This document shows positions 1 through 8,848 of a DNA stretch of 40,122 bases, piece after piece. The position numbers were made by a program, and so were the translations under genes. The stretch's first letter is position 1, and the number at the start of each line of letters is the position of its first letter. Source of the DNA: Acidimicrobiaceae bacterium (GTDB lineage: Bacteria > Actinomycetota > Acidimicrobiia > Acidimicrobiales > RAAP-2). Location of the stretch: contig PLHF01000101.1 of assembly GCA_003138855.1 (NCBI GenBank), positions 5,278 through 45,399 on the forward strand, given 5' to 3'. The notes beneath the pieces were generated by a model. That model searched no databases, was not told the origin of the DNA, and saw nothing but the letters and a program-made list of their open reading frames with translations.

Positions 1-840
1 ATGGAGGACCAGTGGAAGGAGCGCGGTCTGCTGGCCCTTTGTGGCATCGGTGTGGAGCCGGGGCTCTCCGACGTGTTCGCCCGCTATGCGGCGGACAACC
101 TCTTCTCGTCCATCGACGAGATCGGCGTCCGTGACGGTGCGAACCTGGTCGTCGAGGGCTACGAGTTCGCCCCGTCGTTCTCCATCTGGACCACGATCGA
201 GGAGTGCCTGAACCCGCCGATCATCTGGGAGCGGGGCAAGGACTGGTTCACGACGGAGCCCTTCAGCGAGCCGGAGACGTTCACATTCCCGGCCGGCATC
301 GGGCCGGTCGAGTGCGTCAACGTGGAGCACGAGGAGGTGCTGCTCATCCCCCGCTGGGTCGATGCGCAGCGGGTGACCTTCAAGTACGGGCTGGGCGACG
401 AGTTCATCGGCGTGCTCTCCACCCTGCACAAGCTGGGGCTCGACTCGACCACCCCGATCCGCGTCGGCAACGTCGAGGTCTCCCCGCGGGACGTGGTCGC
501 CGGGTGCCTGCCCGACCCGGCCCAGCTCGGGGATCGGATGTCCGGGTTGACCTGTGCCGGCACCTGGGTCACCGGCACCGGCAAGGACGGCAGCCCCCGC
601 GAGGTGTACCTCCACCACGTGGTCGACAACGCCTGGTGCATGTCCGAGTTCGACTCCCAGGCCGTGGTCTGGCAGACCGCCATGAACCCGATTGTCGCCC
701 TCGAGCTTCTCGGCTCGGGCGCCTGGTCCGGTCAGGGCGTCCTGGGGCCCGAAGCCCTGCCGGCGGACCCCTTCCTCGACCTGGTCAACAGCCACGGGGC
801 CCCTTGGGGCCTGGACGAGCGCACGCCCGCCAAGGCCTGA
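1..840 (+). CDS. Saccharopine dehydrogenase-family protein, C-terminal part
   Basis: The reading frame is open from the first base, and the visible 279 residues lack an N-terminal NAD(P)-binding Rossmann motif, so the gene is probably cut by the window edge. The visible part ([18 protein letters not shown], then [11 protein letters not shown] and [13 protein letters not shown]) resembles the C-terminal substrate domain of saccharopine dehydrogenase-like proteins, which include saccharopine dehydrogenase and carboxynorspermidine synthase. An aldehyde dehydrogenase gene follows 95 bp later on the same strand. That supports a lysine or polyamine catabolic role: saccharopine dehydrogenase would release alpha-aminoadipate semialdehyde and the neighbour would oxidise it. 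The exact substrate is inference. The first ATG may be internal. Confidence 0.75.
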   Translation: MEDQWKERGLLALCGIGVEPGLSDVFARYAADNLFSSIDEIGVRDGANLVVEGYEFAPSFSIWTTIEECLNPPIIWERGKDWFTTEPFSEPETFTFPAGIGPVECVNVEHEEVLLIPRWVDAQRVTFKYGLGDEFIGVLSTLHKLGLDSTTPIRVGNVEVSPRDVVAGCLPDPAQLGDRMSGLTCAGTWVTGTGKDGSPREVYLHHVVDNAWCMSEFDSQAVVWQTAMNPIVALELLGSGAWSGQGVLGPEALPADPFLDLVNSHGAPWGLDERTPAKA

Positions 841-935
841 CGGTCATCCCGGCCGCACAGGGCCATAGCCGACGATCCAACCGGAGCCGAGGCGACGATG
901 AGGCTCCCGACTGCTCGATGAAAGGAGCACTCCCC

Positions 936-2372
936 ATGGCCAAGGTGCAGCTGAAGAACTTCATCGACGGTGCCTCGCTCGAGGCGACGGGCGGCCAGAC
1001 CTATGAGCTCGTCGACCCGGTGACCGGCGAGCCGTACGCCGATGCCCCACGCTCCCAGCCCCAGGATGTGGACCGGGCGCTCCGGGCCGCACAGGATGCA
1101 TTCGACACGTGGTCGAGGACGACCCCCTCCCAGCGGAGCCGGGCGGTGCTCAAGTTCGCCGACGCCCTCGAGGCCCGGGCGGACGAGCTGGTCGACATCG
1201 AGTGCCGCAACACGGGCAAGCCGCGGGCCCTGACCACCTCCGAGGAGATCCCGCCGACCCTCGACCAGATCCGCTTCTTCGCCGGTGCGTGCCGGCTCCT
1301 CGAGGGCCGGGCCGCCGGCGAGTACATGGAGGGGTTCACCTCGTTCGTCCGCCGCGAGCCGATCGGCGTCTGCGCCCAGATCACACCGTGGAACTACCCG
1401 ATGATGATGGCGGTGTGGAAGTTCGCCCCGGCGATCGCCGCCGGCAACACCGTCGTCCTCAAGCCGGCGCACACCACGCCGGCGAGCACGCTGTTCCTGG
1501 CCGAGGTGGCCGCCGAGTTCTTCCCACCCGGTGTGTTCAACGTGGTCTGCGGCCTCAATCACGAGATGGGGGCGGCACTGCTCGAAAGCCCGATCCCCCG
1601 CATGGTCTCCATCACCGGGAGCGTCCGCGCCGGGCGTGAGATCGCCAGGGCGGCAGCGGAGGACCTCAAGCGGGTGCATCTCGAACTGGGCGGCAAGGCC
1701 CCGGTCATCGTCTTCGACGACGCCGACGTGGAGTCGACCGCAGAGGGGATCGCGGTGGCCGGGTACTTCAACGCAGGCCAGGACTGCACCGCGGCCACCC
1801 GGGTGCTGGCGGGTCCCCGGATTCACGACGACCTGGTCTCCGCTCTCACCGAGGCGGCACGTCGCCGTAAGCTCGGCGGGTCGGACGATGCCGACGTGGA
1901 CGTCGGCCCGCTCAACAGTGCCGTGCAGCTCGAACGGGTGAGCGGCTTCTGCGAACGCCTCCCGGACCACGCCGAGATCCAGACGGGCGGGCAGCGCTTC
2001 GGCGATCGGGGGTTCTTCTACGAGCCCACAGTGGTCACCGGCCTCGCTCAGGACGACGAGATCATCCAGGAGGAGGTCTTCGGCCCTGTCGTCACGGTGC
2101 AGCGCTTCGTCGACGAGGACGAGGCGGTCAAGTGGGCGAACGACGTGGAGTTCGGGCTGGCATCCTCGGTGTGGACCAGGGACCACGCGCGGGCGATGCG
2201 GGTGTCGGCGCGCCTCGACTTCGGCTGCGTGTGGATCAACACCCACATCCCGCTCGTCGCCGAGATGCCACACGGCGGCTTCAAGCACTCCGGGTACGGG
2301 AAGGACCTGTCCGTCTACGGCCTCGAGGACTACACGCGGATCAAGCACGTGATGAGCGCTACTGGTCAGTAG
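936..2372 (+). CDS. NAD(P)-dependent aldehyde dehydrogenase (aminoaldehyde type)
   Basis: This is a 478-residue aldehyde dehydrogenase of normal family length. The start ATG at 936 follows AAAGGAG; the frame is also open upstream, but that part is a shadow of the preceding gene. Visible motifs are the substrate/cofactor region [17 protein letters not shown], the cofactor lysine in [10 protein letters not shown], the general base glutamate in HLELGGKAP (near residue 250) and the catalytic cysteine in [12 protein letters not shown] (near residue 283). The GQDCTAATR context is typical of gamma-aminobutyraldehyde/betaine-aldehyde dehydrogenases. Its position behind a saccharopine dehydrogenase-like gene suggests that alpha-aminoadipate semialdehyde or a related amino-aldehyde is the substrate, which is inference. 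Confidence 0.9.
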   Translation: MAKVQLKNFIDGASLEATGGQTYELVDPVTGEPYADAPRSQPQDVDRALRAAQDAFDTWSRTTPSQRSRAVLKFADALEARADELVDIECRNTGKPRALTTSEEIPPTLDQIRFFAGACRLLEGRAAGEYMEGFTSFVRREPIGVCAQITPWNYPMMMAVWKFAPAIAAGNTVVLKPAHTTPASTLFLAEVAAEFFPPGVFNVVCGLNHEMGAALLESPIPRMVSITGSVRAGREIARAAAEDLKRVHLELGGKAPVIVFDDADVESTAEGIAVAGYFNAGQDCTAATRVLAGPRIHDDLVSALTEAARRRKLGGSDDADVDVGPLNSAVQLERVSGFCERLPDHAEIQTGGQRFGDRGFFYEPTVVTGLAQDDEIIQEEVFGPVVTVQRFVDEDEAVKWANDVEFGLASSVWTRDHARAMRVSARLDFGCVWINTHIPLVAEMPHGGFKHSGYGKDLSVYGLEDYTRIKHVMSATGQ

Positions 2373-2381
2373 CAGCGGCGC

Positions 2382-2397
2382 CGCCCGGAGCCGGGCG
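2382..2397. terminator. GC palindrome between convergent genes
   Basis: The arms CGCCCGG and CCGGGCG flank AG, 9 bp after the aldehyde dehydrogenase stop and 36 bp before the convergent CBS gene ends. There is no U-tract, so a terminator role is only plausible from its position. Confidence 0.3.
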
Positions 2398-2433
2398 ATC
2401 CACCTTCCTGGAGAGCCGTAGGTGTCGTGTTCG

Positions 2434-2844
2434 CTAGTCCGTTCCCCCGGCCCCGCCCGACAGCGCCGGGCGCAGGAGATCGCGGACAGACACCATCCCG
2501 ACCACGTGACCCTGGTCGTCGAGCACCGGTAGGTGGCGGATGGCGCCGTCGAGCATCTGGTACGCGGCGTCGGCGAGCGTGTCCCCCACCCGCGCCGCGA
2601 CTACATGCTTGACCATCGCGTCCTCGGCGGTGACGGCATCCAAATCCGCCCCCTGGGCGACGAGCGCCACGACATCGCGTTCGGAGATGATGCCCAGGGA
2701 TCGTTGCTCGTCTCCGACGACCAGCGCGCCGACGTTCTCGACCCACATGGTGTGCGCCACTGCCCGCAGCGTCTCGTCGGAACGGGCGAACACCGGCTCC
2801 CGGTGCTCGAGGCTCCCGATCTTGTCCTGGAGATATGACGCCAT
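2434..2844 (-). CDS. CBS domain-pair protein
   Basis: The product is 136 residues from the ATG at 2844, which follows a clear AGGAGG; a start 14 codons further upstream is less likely. It is almost entirely a tandem pair of CBS domains (first about residues 8-62 with NVGALVVGDEQRSLGIISERDV, second about 75-128 with IRHLPVLDDQGHVVGMVSVRDL). Such free-standing Bateman modules bind adenine nucleotides and usually regulate partners. No partner domain is fused and the neighbours do not identify one. Confidence 0.88.
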   Translation of the reverse strand: MASYLQDKIGSLEHREPVFARSDETLRAVAHTMWVENVGALVVGDEQRSLGIISERDVVALVAQGADLDAVTAEDAMVKHVVAARVGDTLADAAYQMLDGAIRHLPVLDDQGHVVGMVSVRDLLRPALSGGAGGTD

Positions 2845-3022
2845 CACGCCTCCTTCGGTCGTGAAGCCTGGTTCCGCTCCGCACACCAGCCGTGCACCTG
2901 CCTCCTAGACCTCACTATCAGTGTGATGCCGATGCCCGACCCCGCGACAGGGCCGAAGGTCACCTGCTCGTGGCATTCGTCGAAAGGAGCGACCAGGAAC
3001 GTGCCACCGGCCGCCTCTCCGT

Positions 3023-3651
3023 TCATGTCGCTGTTGGACGTCGAAACATCAACCACACGTAGGGCCCGGCCTCGGGTGCCTGTGCCTCGGATCGGATTGC
3101 AAATCCGTGGCGCTCATACCAGGGCACGGTCCGGGGATTGCCGGTCACCAGAAAGCTCGGTTCGCCGAGGGCATCCACCCGGGCCAGGCCATCGGCAAGG
3201 AGGAGGCGCCCTACACCGGACCCGCGCCGGTCGGGGTCGACCGCAACCAGGTCGATGTACCAATGGGGCTCGGCGGGGCGGTGGTCTTCGACCCAGCTCC
3301 AGAATCGGATCTGGCGCTCGGGGCAGCCACCCCGCGCGGCGAGAGCCGGCTCCACGACGGCGTCGATGGCCTCATCGTCGTAGCCGGCACCTGGCGGGAG
3401 TCAACCGGCGGCGCCGGACCTGTCCCCGGTCACCCACAACCATCCTCGGCGCGCTAGCTGGCGGTTGCCTGGAGGAGCTCGAGGTGGATCAGCCCGGTGG
3501 GATCGTCGCACGCCAGACACCACCGTTCGATGGGATCTTCGGCGAACGCTCGGGCCAGGAGGCCGGCGACCGGGACGACCTCGTCGATCGAAGCCCTGCG
3601 CACACGGCGCGCCGTCGAACCCTCGGTTGGAGGTCCGCTGGCCGGGGTCAT
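3023..3651 (-). pseudogene. GNAT N-acetyltransferase, broken by a frameshift and a stop
   Basis: Three pieces make one GNAT protein. The N-terminal part starts at the ATG at 3651 and contains RRASIDEVVPVAGLLARAF, ending LLQATAS-stop at 3454. Homologous-looking sequence continues in another frame (RQLARRGWLWVTGDRSGAAG) to a TGA at 3401-3403, and directly beyond that stop in the same frame comes LPPGAGYDDEAID and then the acetyl-CoA-binding core VAVDPDRRGSGVGRLLL and YERHGF. The gene therefore has one frameshift near 3456-3462 and one nonsense codon, where TGA probably replaced TGG. It overlaps the upstream kinase gene by ATGA. Two sequencing errors in an intact gene are the alternative. Confidence 0.8.
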
Positions 3652-5177
3652 CCCGAGCGCCGCGCGTCAAGTACCGCCTCGGCCACGGCGACAACCTCCG
3701 TCGGTGTCCTGCCCGTGGTGTCGACCACCGTGGCCGATGCCCACGGGTCCATCGAGCGGGCCAACGCTTCCCTCACCTCAGGCGTCGCCTCGGAGATGTC
3801 GGCATGCCCCGCGAGCCGACGCACGATCCGTCGATCTGCTTCCTCCGGGGTCGTGACACAGTGCAGCTCGACGAGGTCGCTCGACGTCGCAACGGCCACG
3901 GCCCGAGCCAGATCTCGCCAGGCGGCGTCGACCCACGAGGCGTCGAGGACGACGGACTCGCCCAACCCGAGAGACCGCTCGGCCTTCCGGATCAGTTCCT
4001 CGTAGACGACCGTTGTCGCCGCAGGCTCGTAGCGTCCCTCGCCGTAGCCGGGACGCTGTTCGTCGGTGCTTCCACCGACCTCCCTGCGGATCTCGTCGGA
4101 ACGGAGGACGCGCCAGTCCCGTGCCTCTCCGAGCCCGGCGGCAAGTGTGGACTTGCCCGTGCCGGGGAGCCCACCCACCAGTACCAGCGCCACCCGGGCC
4201 TGCCGAAGGTGGCTGAGCGCGACCTCGTGGAAGAGGGAGGCCGCCGTTCGTGCATCGCCTGTGCCCTGCTGCGAGCGGAGACAGCACACTTTGGCCCGGA
4301 CGTACGCACGAGAGGCGCAGTAGAACTGCACGAGCGTGTCGGGGAACCGGTCACCGGCAAGCTCCTGGTAGTCGAGGAGGAAGCGGTCGGCCGCCTCGGG
4401 ACGGCCGAGCCGCTCGAGATCCATGGCCAGAAACGCCACGTCGGCGCTGACATCGACGCAGCGCAACGCGTCCGAGAACTCGATGCAGTCGAGGATCCGG
4501 ACCCCGTCGTCGAGGCAGAAGATGTCCTCGGCCTGCAGGTCCCCGTGGCCGTCGCACACACGACCCGAGGCGATCCGTTCGTCGAGCAATGGCCCACGGC
4601 CGTCGACCCAGCGGAGTGCAAGGGACCGGATCTCCTTGTCGACCCCTGCATCGAGGATCGATCCCAAAAAAGGCTCGGTCTCGGAGAAGTTCGCCTCCCA
4701 GCCGGCCCGCAGTGCCGGGCCGGTGGCCGCCGCCGAGATGTCTGCCGACCGGGCTGCCCGGCCATGGAATGCAGCCAGTGTCCCGGCCACCTGCCGGAGC
4801 CAAGCAGAGAGCTCATCCCCCTGCCGGGCGAGCGAAGCCAGCCGACGGCTGTCGGGCATGCGCCGCATGACGACCATGTGGTCGACTGGCTCCCCATCCA
4901 TTCGCACTTCAGCCACGCCGAGGTAGACGTCGGGGGCCAATCGTCGATTGAGCGCCACTTCGAGGTGGCAGTCGGCTTCGCGGGCCTCGGGCCGGCGAAA
5001 ATCGAGGAACTCGAAGTGGACGGGCTTCCGCAGCTTGTAGACCAGGTCACCGAGGAAGAAGAGTACGGAGACGTGTGTCTCGACAACCGCGGCCGGCTGT
5101 GTGGTCGCGGCATACCCCGGCACATCTGCGCGGCCCACGATGGATGTGCTCCGGCCGCGTCGCCGATCCCTACTCAC
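3648..5177 (-). CDS. Bifunctional APH-like / P-loop kinase fusion protein
   Basis: The protein is 509 residues from a GTG at 5177 preceded by GGGAG. Residues about 20-310 resemble aminoglycoside phosphotransferase-like kinases, with the catalytic segment DGHGDLQAEDIF near residue 207 and the metal-binding region ILDCIEF. Residues about 330-505 form a P-loop kinase with Walker A GLPGTGKST near residue 340. This two-domain architecture is widespread in bacteria and annotated only generically; its substrate is not established. The downstream GNAT gene overlaps by 4 bp (ATGA), so the two were translationally coupled before the GNAT decayed. Confidence 0.85.
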   Translation of the reverse strand: MSRDRRRGRSTSIVGRADVPGYAATTQPAAVVETHVSVLFFLGDLVYKLRKPVHFEFLDFRRPEAREADCHLEVALNRRLAPDVYLGVAEVRMDGEPVDHMVVMRRMPDSRRLASLARQGDELSAWLRQVAGTLAAFHGRAARSADISAAATGPALRAGWEANFSETEPFLGSILDAGVDKEIRSLALRWVDGRGPLLDERIASGRVCDGHGDLQAEDIFCLDDGVRILDCIEFSDALRCVDVSADVAFLAMDLERLGRPEAADRFLLDYQELAGDRFPDTLVQFYCASRAYVRAKVCCLRSQQGTGDARTAASLFHEVALSHLRQARVALVLVGGLPGTGKSTLAAGLGEARDWRVLRSDEIRREVGGSTDEQRPGYGEGRYEPAATTVVYEELIRKAERSLGLGESVVLDASWVDAAWRDLARAVAVATSSDLVELHCVTTPEEADRRIVRRLAGHADISEATPEVREALARSMDPWASATVVDTTGRTPTEVVAVAEAVLDARRSG

Positions 5178-5241
5178 GACTCCCAGCTTCGATGACGGGC
5201 CCGTCGAAGGCCAGAGTCGGAAGTCCCTGCCCGGCTCGGCG

Positions 5242-5787
5242 TCAGGCGGGCCCGCTGTCGCCGGCGTCGCTGTCGCCGGCTTCAGCTGTGGTCTCGGCCG
5301 CCGCGTGTGCCGGTGGCTTCGCGCGCAGGACCTGTGCTACCGAGCCTGCGGTCAGGGCGGCCGCACCCAGCACGGAGATCCGGGTCAACGACTTCGACAG
5401 GTGCGGGCCCAACCGCAGGCGTCCCGGCCCGGAGCCGATCAGCACGAGCGCCAAGGCAAGGTTGGTGAGGGGGAGCTCGAAGCCCCCCTTCTGTGCCATC
5501 GGTCCTTGCTTCCGGTGGACCGAGGTGGCGACGACCATGGCCCCGGCGATGGCCAACGGGCCCAGTGGGTCGGCGATGCCGGTGACCGTGAGGATCCCGC
5601 CGCCGAGCTCGCTCGCCCCCGCGAGCGTCGCCATTGCCTTCCCGGGCCGCAAGCCCAGCGCTTCGAACCCTGCCCCAGTGGCATCGAGGCCATGTCCGTC
5701 AAAGGCGCCGAACAGCTTCTGGGCTCCGTGCACGGAGAGATAGCCACCGAGCACGGCTCGGGTGGCGAGTAGGCCGACGTTGCCCAT
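5242..5787 (-). CDS. DoxX-family membrane protein
   Basis: The 181-residue product begins at the ATG at 5787, six bases after a perfect AGGAGG; the longer open frame upstream is a shadow. It begins MGNVGLLATRAVLGGYLSVHG with the DoxX hallmark GAQKLFGAF and has about four hydrophobic segments, the later ones TLAGASELGGGILTVTGI and LAIAGAMVVATSV. The C-terminal 30 residues are Ala/Glu/Asp-rich and probably disordered. DoxX proteins are small integral membrane proteins linked to redox or thiosulfate metabolism; the function here is not known. It diverges from an HxlR regulator, a pairing that usually means regulation by that protein. Confidence 0.85.
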   Translation of the reverse strand: MGNVGLLATRAVLGGYLSVHGAQKLFGAFDGHGLDATGAGFEALGLRPGKAMATLAGASELGGGILTVTGIADPLGPLAIAGAMVVATSVHRKQGPMAQKGGFELPLTNLALALVLIGSGPGRLRLGPHLSKSLTRISVLGAAALTAGSVAQVLRAKPPAHAAAETTAEAGDSDAGDSGPA

Positions 5788-5837
5788 CTGGAACCTCCTG
5801 GTTGCGTGGCCACGAGAGGCCATCGCTGACAGCAAAC

Positions 5838-5874
5838 AGCTTACGAAACAACAGTAACTATGTCCAAGTAAGCT
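5838..5874. promoter_or_regulatory. Candidate HxlR operator between doxX and hxlR
   Basis: The 88-bp divergent intergenic region contains AGCTTAC at 5838-5844 and its inverted copy GTAAGCT at 5868-5874. An additional GTAA at 5854-5857 forms TTAC-N9-GTAA with the left arm and lies 14 bp from the right GTAA. The region is strikingly A/T-rich for this genome. HxlR-family proteins bind short dyads in such positions, so autoregulation and control of the DoxX gene is a reasonable inference. Confidence 0.5.
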
Positions 5875-5875
5875 A

Positions 5876-6280
5876 ATGACCGTGACTCCTCTCGATGATG
5901 AAGAAGGGGTGTGCGGGGCCATCACCCAGGTCTTTTCTCTTCTGGGAAAGCGCTGGAGCGGTCTGATCATCGCGACCCTGCTCGATGGTCCCGCCCGCTT
6001 TTCCCGGATCGTCCGCCTCGTGCCCGGTGTGAGCGAGCGCATGATGTCCGAGCGCCTCAGCGAGCTTGCCGCCGCAGGCCTGGTCGCACGGGAGGTGCAC
6101 GAGGGGCCGCCGGTCACCGTCCAGTACCGGCTGACCCCGCGGGGGGAGGCGCTTCGACCGGCGCTCGCGGAGCTCGAGCGCTGGGGAAGCGAGCAGCTGG
6201 TGGAGCCCGGCGCTACCCCGGCTGCCGTCGGTGCGGCTCGGAGTGGTCCCAGTCGGCGAGCAGGGCACGGAGCGCAGTGA
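5876..6280 (+). CDS. HxlR-family winged-helix transcriptional regulator
   Basis: This 134-residue protein has the HxlR signature: a single N-terminal cysteine in EEGVCGAITQVFSLLGKRWS (Cys13), the recognition region ARFSRIVRLVPGVSERMMSERLSEL, and a wing ending VQYRLTPRGEALRPALAELERWG. The conserved cysteine is the redox or electrophile sensor in several characterised members. The gene diverges from the doxX-like gene across 88 bp. Its 3' end overlaps the convergent alpha/beta hydrolase by 68 bp; the last 25 residues are low-complexity and may be an extension into the neighbour. Confidence 0.9.
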   Translation: MTVTPLDDEEGVCGAITQVFSLLGKRWSGLIIATLLDGPARFSRIVRLVPGVSERMMSERLSELAAAGLVAREVHEGPPVTVQYRLTPRGEALRPALAELERWGSEQLVEPGATPAAVGAARSGPSRRAGHGAQ

Positions 6281-7130
6281 GCAGGATGAGTGGCTGGTCG
6301 AGCATGGCGTGGTGGCCGGCCTCGGGGATCTCCACCACCGGCGTGACCCGACCCAGTTCGTCGTACATGGACCGCCCGATGTCGGCGGTCACCAGGCCGT
6401 GCTCGGACCGGAGGAGGGCCAGTCGGCACACCACTCGTGAGAGGTAGGGCAGAGCGATCCCGCGGATCCCACCGCCGAACTGGGCGAAGATCTCCCGGTC
6501 GAACTTCCACTGCCACCCACCGGCCACCGGCCGGAGCGAGCGCCGGGCGACATGGTCGATGACATAGTCGAGGTAGTGCTCCTGGGCGGGGACGGTGCGG
6601 AAGTGCTGCACGGCCTCCTCCTCGGTGGGGTAGACGCGGGGACGGCCGAACGCCTCTCGGAGCCGGTAGGCGCCGATCTCGGGGTCGGGTTCGGTCACCG
6701 GCGAGTCGCACACGATGGCCCCGCTCACCTGGTCACCATGGCGTGCCGCGGTGGCGATGGTGACGAACCCGCCCATGCTGTGACCGACGATGACCGGCGC
6801 CCCGGCGATCTGCCCGGCCGCGGCCACCGCCATCACCTCCTCGGTCCACAGCTCGAGCGAGTAGCGGTCACGGTGACCGCTGTCGCCGTGCCCGGACAGG
6901 TCGATGCAGAGCACGCGGAACTCGTCGCTGAACCGGGCGGCCACGTGCGTCCACCAGTGGGCGTGGGCGCCGCCGCCGTGAACGAAGACCAGGCCGCGCT
7001 CGCCGGGCCTGCCGCACGCCAGGGCGTGGATCGCGCACCCGTCCACCGCCACCTCGACGTCGTCCTGTCGGACGGCCAGTGCGCGACGGAACCACTCCGG
7101 GGCGTGGGTCAGCGGCCGATGCTCCTCCAT
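6213..7130 (-). CDS. Alpha/beta hydrolase
   Basis: From the ATG at 7130 the product is 305 residues. It shows the alpha/beta-hydrolase oxyanion-hole region FVHGGGAHAHWW, the strand-turn LSGHGDSGHRD, the nucleophile elbow GHSMGG (Ser118) and the late histidine in EIPEAGHHAMLDQP. The acid residue would lie between. The frame is open to 7451, but the extra 107 residues look non-globular and there is no good ribosome-binding site at any candidate (7148 is an alternative). Substrate is unknown. It is convergent with the HxlR gene and lies beside an NRPS remnant. Confidence 0.82.
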   Translation of the reverse strand: MEEHRPLTHAPEWFRRALAVRQDDVEVAVDGCAIHALACGRPGERGLVFVHGGGAHAHWWTHVAARFSDEFRVLCIDLSGHGDSGHRDRYSLELWTEEVMAVAAAGQIAGAPVIVGHSMGGFVTIATAARHGDQVSGAIVCDSPVTEPDPEIGAYRLREAFGRPRVYPTEEEAVQHFRTVPAQEHYLDYVIDHVARRSLRPVAGGWQWKFDREIFAQFGGGIRGIALPYLSRVVCRLALLRSEHGLVTADIGRSMYDELGRVTPVVEIPEAGHHAMLDQPLILLTALRALLADWDHSEPHRRQPG

Positions 7131-7420
7131 CCCGAGATCAGAGCACATCGGGGGCACCCGAACGGAGTACAGGCCCTGTCGGTGCATGATGCGGGCGGCC
7201 CGACGGCTCGGCGAGCGGGACCTCATGGGCATGGTGGCGCACACCACGCCGGAGAGCGACGACCCGATCCCAAACTGTGGGGTGTGGCCGGTGCGGTCCC
7301 ATGGCATGACCCGGAAGTTCCTCGACGACGTCTGGCGCTCGACCGCGTACATCGCACACAAGGGGTGGGAGACGCCGCCGTAATGGTCCTGGGGGTTCGA
7401 ACTGGCGCCCGCAGTGCGCC

Positions 7421-7729
7421 TCATGCGGCCCACGCCGATGTACCGGCGCACCCACTTCCTGCCTCCCGAGTCTCGGCATCGAGCGGCACGAACGCCGCGC
7501 CCGCCTTGAGGATGCCGAGGAGGGCCACCACGGCGGCAAGTTCGTCCAGCTGTCGGTAGGTGAGCGAACGGGGGTGGTCTTCGACAGCAACAGCGTCAGG
7601 GCGTTCGGTCACCCGGTCGGCGAACACCTCGTGGATGGTCGCAGCGCGCTCGTACAGGGTCGCCGTGTCGTTCCAACCCGGCGGGGCGGCCTGTTCCGGC
7701 GTCTGCGGCTGTTCGAGGTCTGCGGTCAT
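7421..7729 (-). pseudogene. Remnant of an NRPS adenylation domain
   Basis: A 102-residue frame reads GWNDTATLYERAATIHEVF, then DAVAVEDHPRSLTYRQLDELA, and immediately VVALLGILKAGAAFVPLD. These are the start of a condensation-adenylation linker and core motifs A1 and A2 of nonribosomal peptide synthetase adenylation domains. In intact domains about 30 residues separate LTYRQLDELA from VVALLG; here that segment is missing in frame, and the protein stops soon after A2. Nothing of the remaining adenylation domain is seen nearby. This is a fossil of a peptide synthetase or a fragment brought in by recombination. Confidence 0.65.
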
Positions 7730-7957
7730 GATCAGTTGTGATTGCGGCCGATCCCGCCGGTCGACCGCGCCCAAGAGGGTATCCGGACTGGGGACCGGCA
7801 CCGTCGACCACGTGCAACCCTCCGCAACAAGAGTCTGCCGGGCACGTTGCCCGCAGAGGTCGTGTCCACGACCCCCGGCTCGCCATCGGGGCGGGACTCC
7901 GTGGCGGCCGGGCGTGACTAGCGCGACGCGGCCCCCCGTGGTGCTAGAGAGGAGTCC

Positions 7958-8728
7958 GTGATCACGGTAGAACGGCACGGTCCGACCGCGGTCATCACCC
8001 TCGACCGCCCGGAAGCTCGGAACGCCCTGACCGGGGCCATGATCGTGGCCCTCGGTGACGCGTTGGCCGACTGCGATTCGGACCCCCAGGTGCGGGTCGC
8101 CATCCTCACGGGGAGGGATCCCGCGTTCTGCGCCGGTCTCGATCTCAACGATCTGGCCCGGACCTACGACGATGTGACCAACGCGCGTCCTGATCGCGGG
8201 ACGAAGCGCCGGGGGCTGCTGCCCGACTCGACGACGCCCGTCATCGGTGCCGTCAACGGCCCGGCGGTCACCGGGGGGCTCGAGCTCGCCCTCGGGTGCG
8301 ACTTCCTGATCGCCTCGCCCCGGGCCTCGTTTGCCGACACCCACGCCCGGGTCGGCGTGATGCCGGGCGGGGGGATGACGATCCGGCTCCCGCAGCTCAT
8401 CGGCATCAATCGGGCCAGGCAGATGTCGTTGACCGGCAACTTCGTCGACGCCGCCACAGCGTGCGAGTGGGGGCTGGTCAACGAGGTGGTGCCCCACGAA
8501 GGGCTCATGGCGCGGGTACTGGAGCTCGCCGCCGCCGTCGGAGAGGCGGAGCCGGCGACGATCCGCGAGCTGCGTTCCATGTACGACTCGCTCGGAAACC
8601 GCTCCGACGACGAGGCCTACCTCGAAGAGGCACGGTGGTCCCGCCGCTGGATGACGGAGCGGTTCGACGCTGCTGCATTCCTGGCCGGCAAGGACCGGAT
8701 CATCGAACGGGGCTCCTCTCAGCAGTGA
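7958..8728 (+). CDS. Enoyl-CoA hydratase/isomerase-family protein
   Basis: The gene has a GTG start at 7958 after AGAGGAG and encodes 256 residues, the usual size of a crotonase. The CoA-binding and oxyanion-hole segments are present (DPAFCAGLDLNDLA and VIGAVNGPAVTGGLELALGCD). The first catalytic glutamate position is kept in GGLELA. The second, normally in a P-E-x-x-L-G context, is His in FADTHARVGVMPGGG, a variant common in actinobacterial EchA paralogues. Hydratase activity is therefore uncertain, and another crotonase reaction is possible. It appears monocistronic. Confidence 0.88.
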   Translation: MITVERHGPTAVITLDRPEARNALTGAMIVALGDALADCDSDPQVRVAILTGRDPAFCAGLDLNDLARTYDDVTNARPDRGTKRRGLLPDSTTPVIGAVNGPAVTGGLELALGCDFLIASPRASFADTHARVGVMPGGGMTIRLPQLIGINRARQMSLTGNFVDAATACEWGLVNEVVPHEGLMARVLELAAAVGEAEPATIRELRSMYDSLGNRSDDEAYLEEARWSRRWMTERFDAAAFLAGKDRIIERGSSQQ

Positions 8729-8848
8729 CGCGGCAGGCCCTCACGCACCGAACTTGGACGTGGTAAGCCCGTGACGGGGCAGCCCCCGGAGGGCGCAGGC
8801 GCCGGAAACGGGCCGGCGGTGCCCCGCCCGGCGCACGTCGGCCGCCGT

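Noticed and set aside
204..935. Upstream extension of the aldehyde dehydrogenase frame to base 204
   Set aside because: It overlaps the saccharopine dehydrogenase-like gene and is Arg/Gly/Pro-rich shadow sequence; ATG 936 with AAAGGAG is the proper start.
732..2348. Long 538-residue minus-strand frame opposite the aldehyde dehydrogenase
   Set aside because: Antisense shadow in high-GC DNA; composition is Arg/His/Val-rich without any domain.
7186..7383. Plus-strand 65-residue frame with protein-like sequence (PIPNCGVWPVRSHGMTRKF) and high third-position G/C
   Set aside because: The minus-strand frame upstream of the hydrolase shares the same third codon positions, so the bias cannot tell the strands apart; no family was recognised and no ribosome-binding site is visible.
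6713..7559. Plus-strand frame across the alpha/beta hydrolase
   Set aside because: Shadow of the minus-strand gene, which has a clear nucleophile elbow and family motifs.
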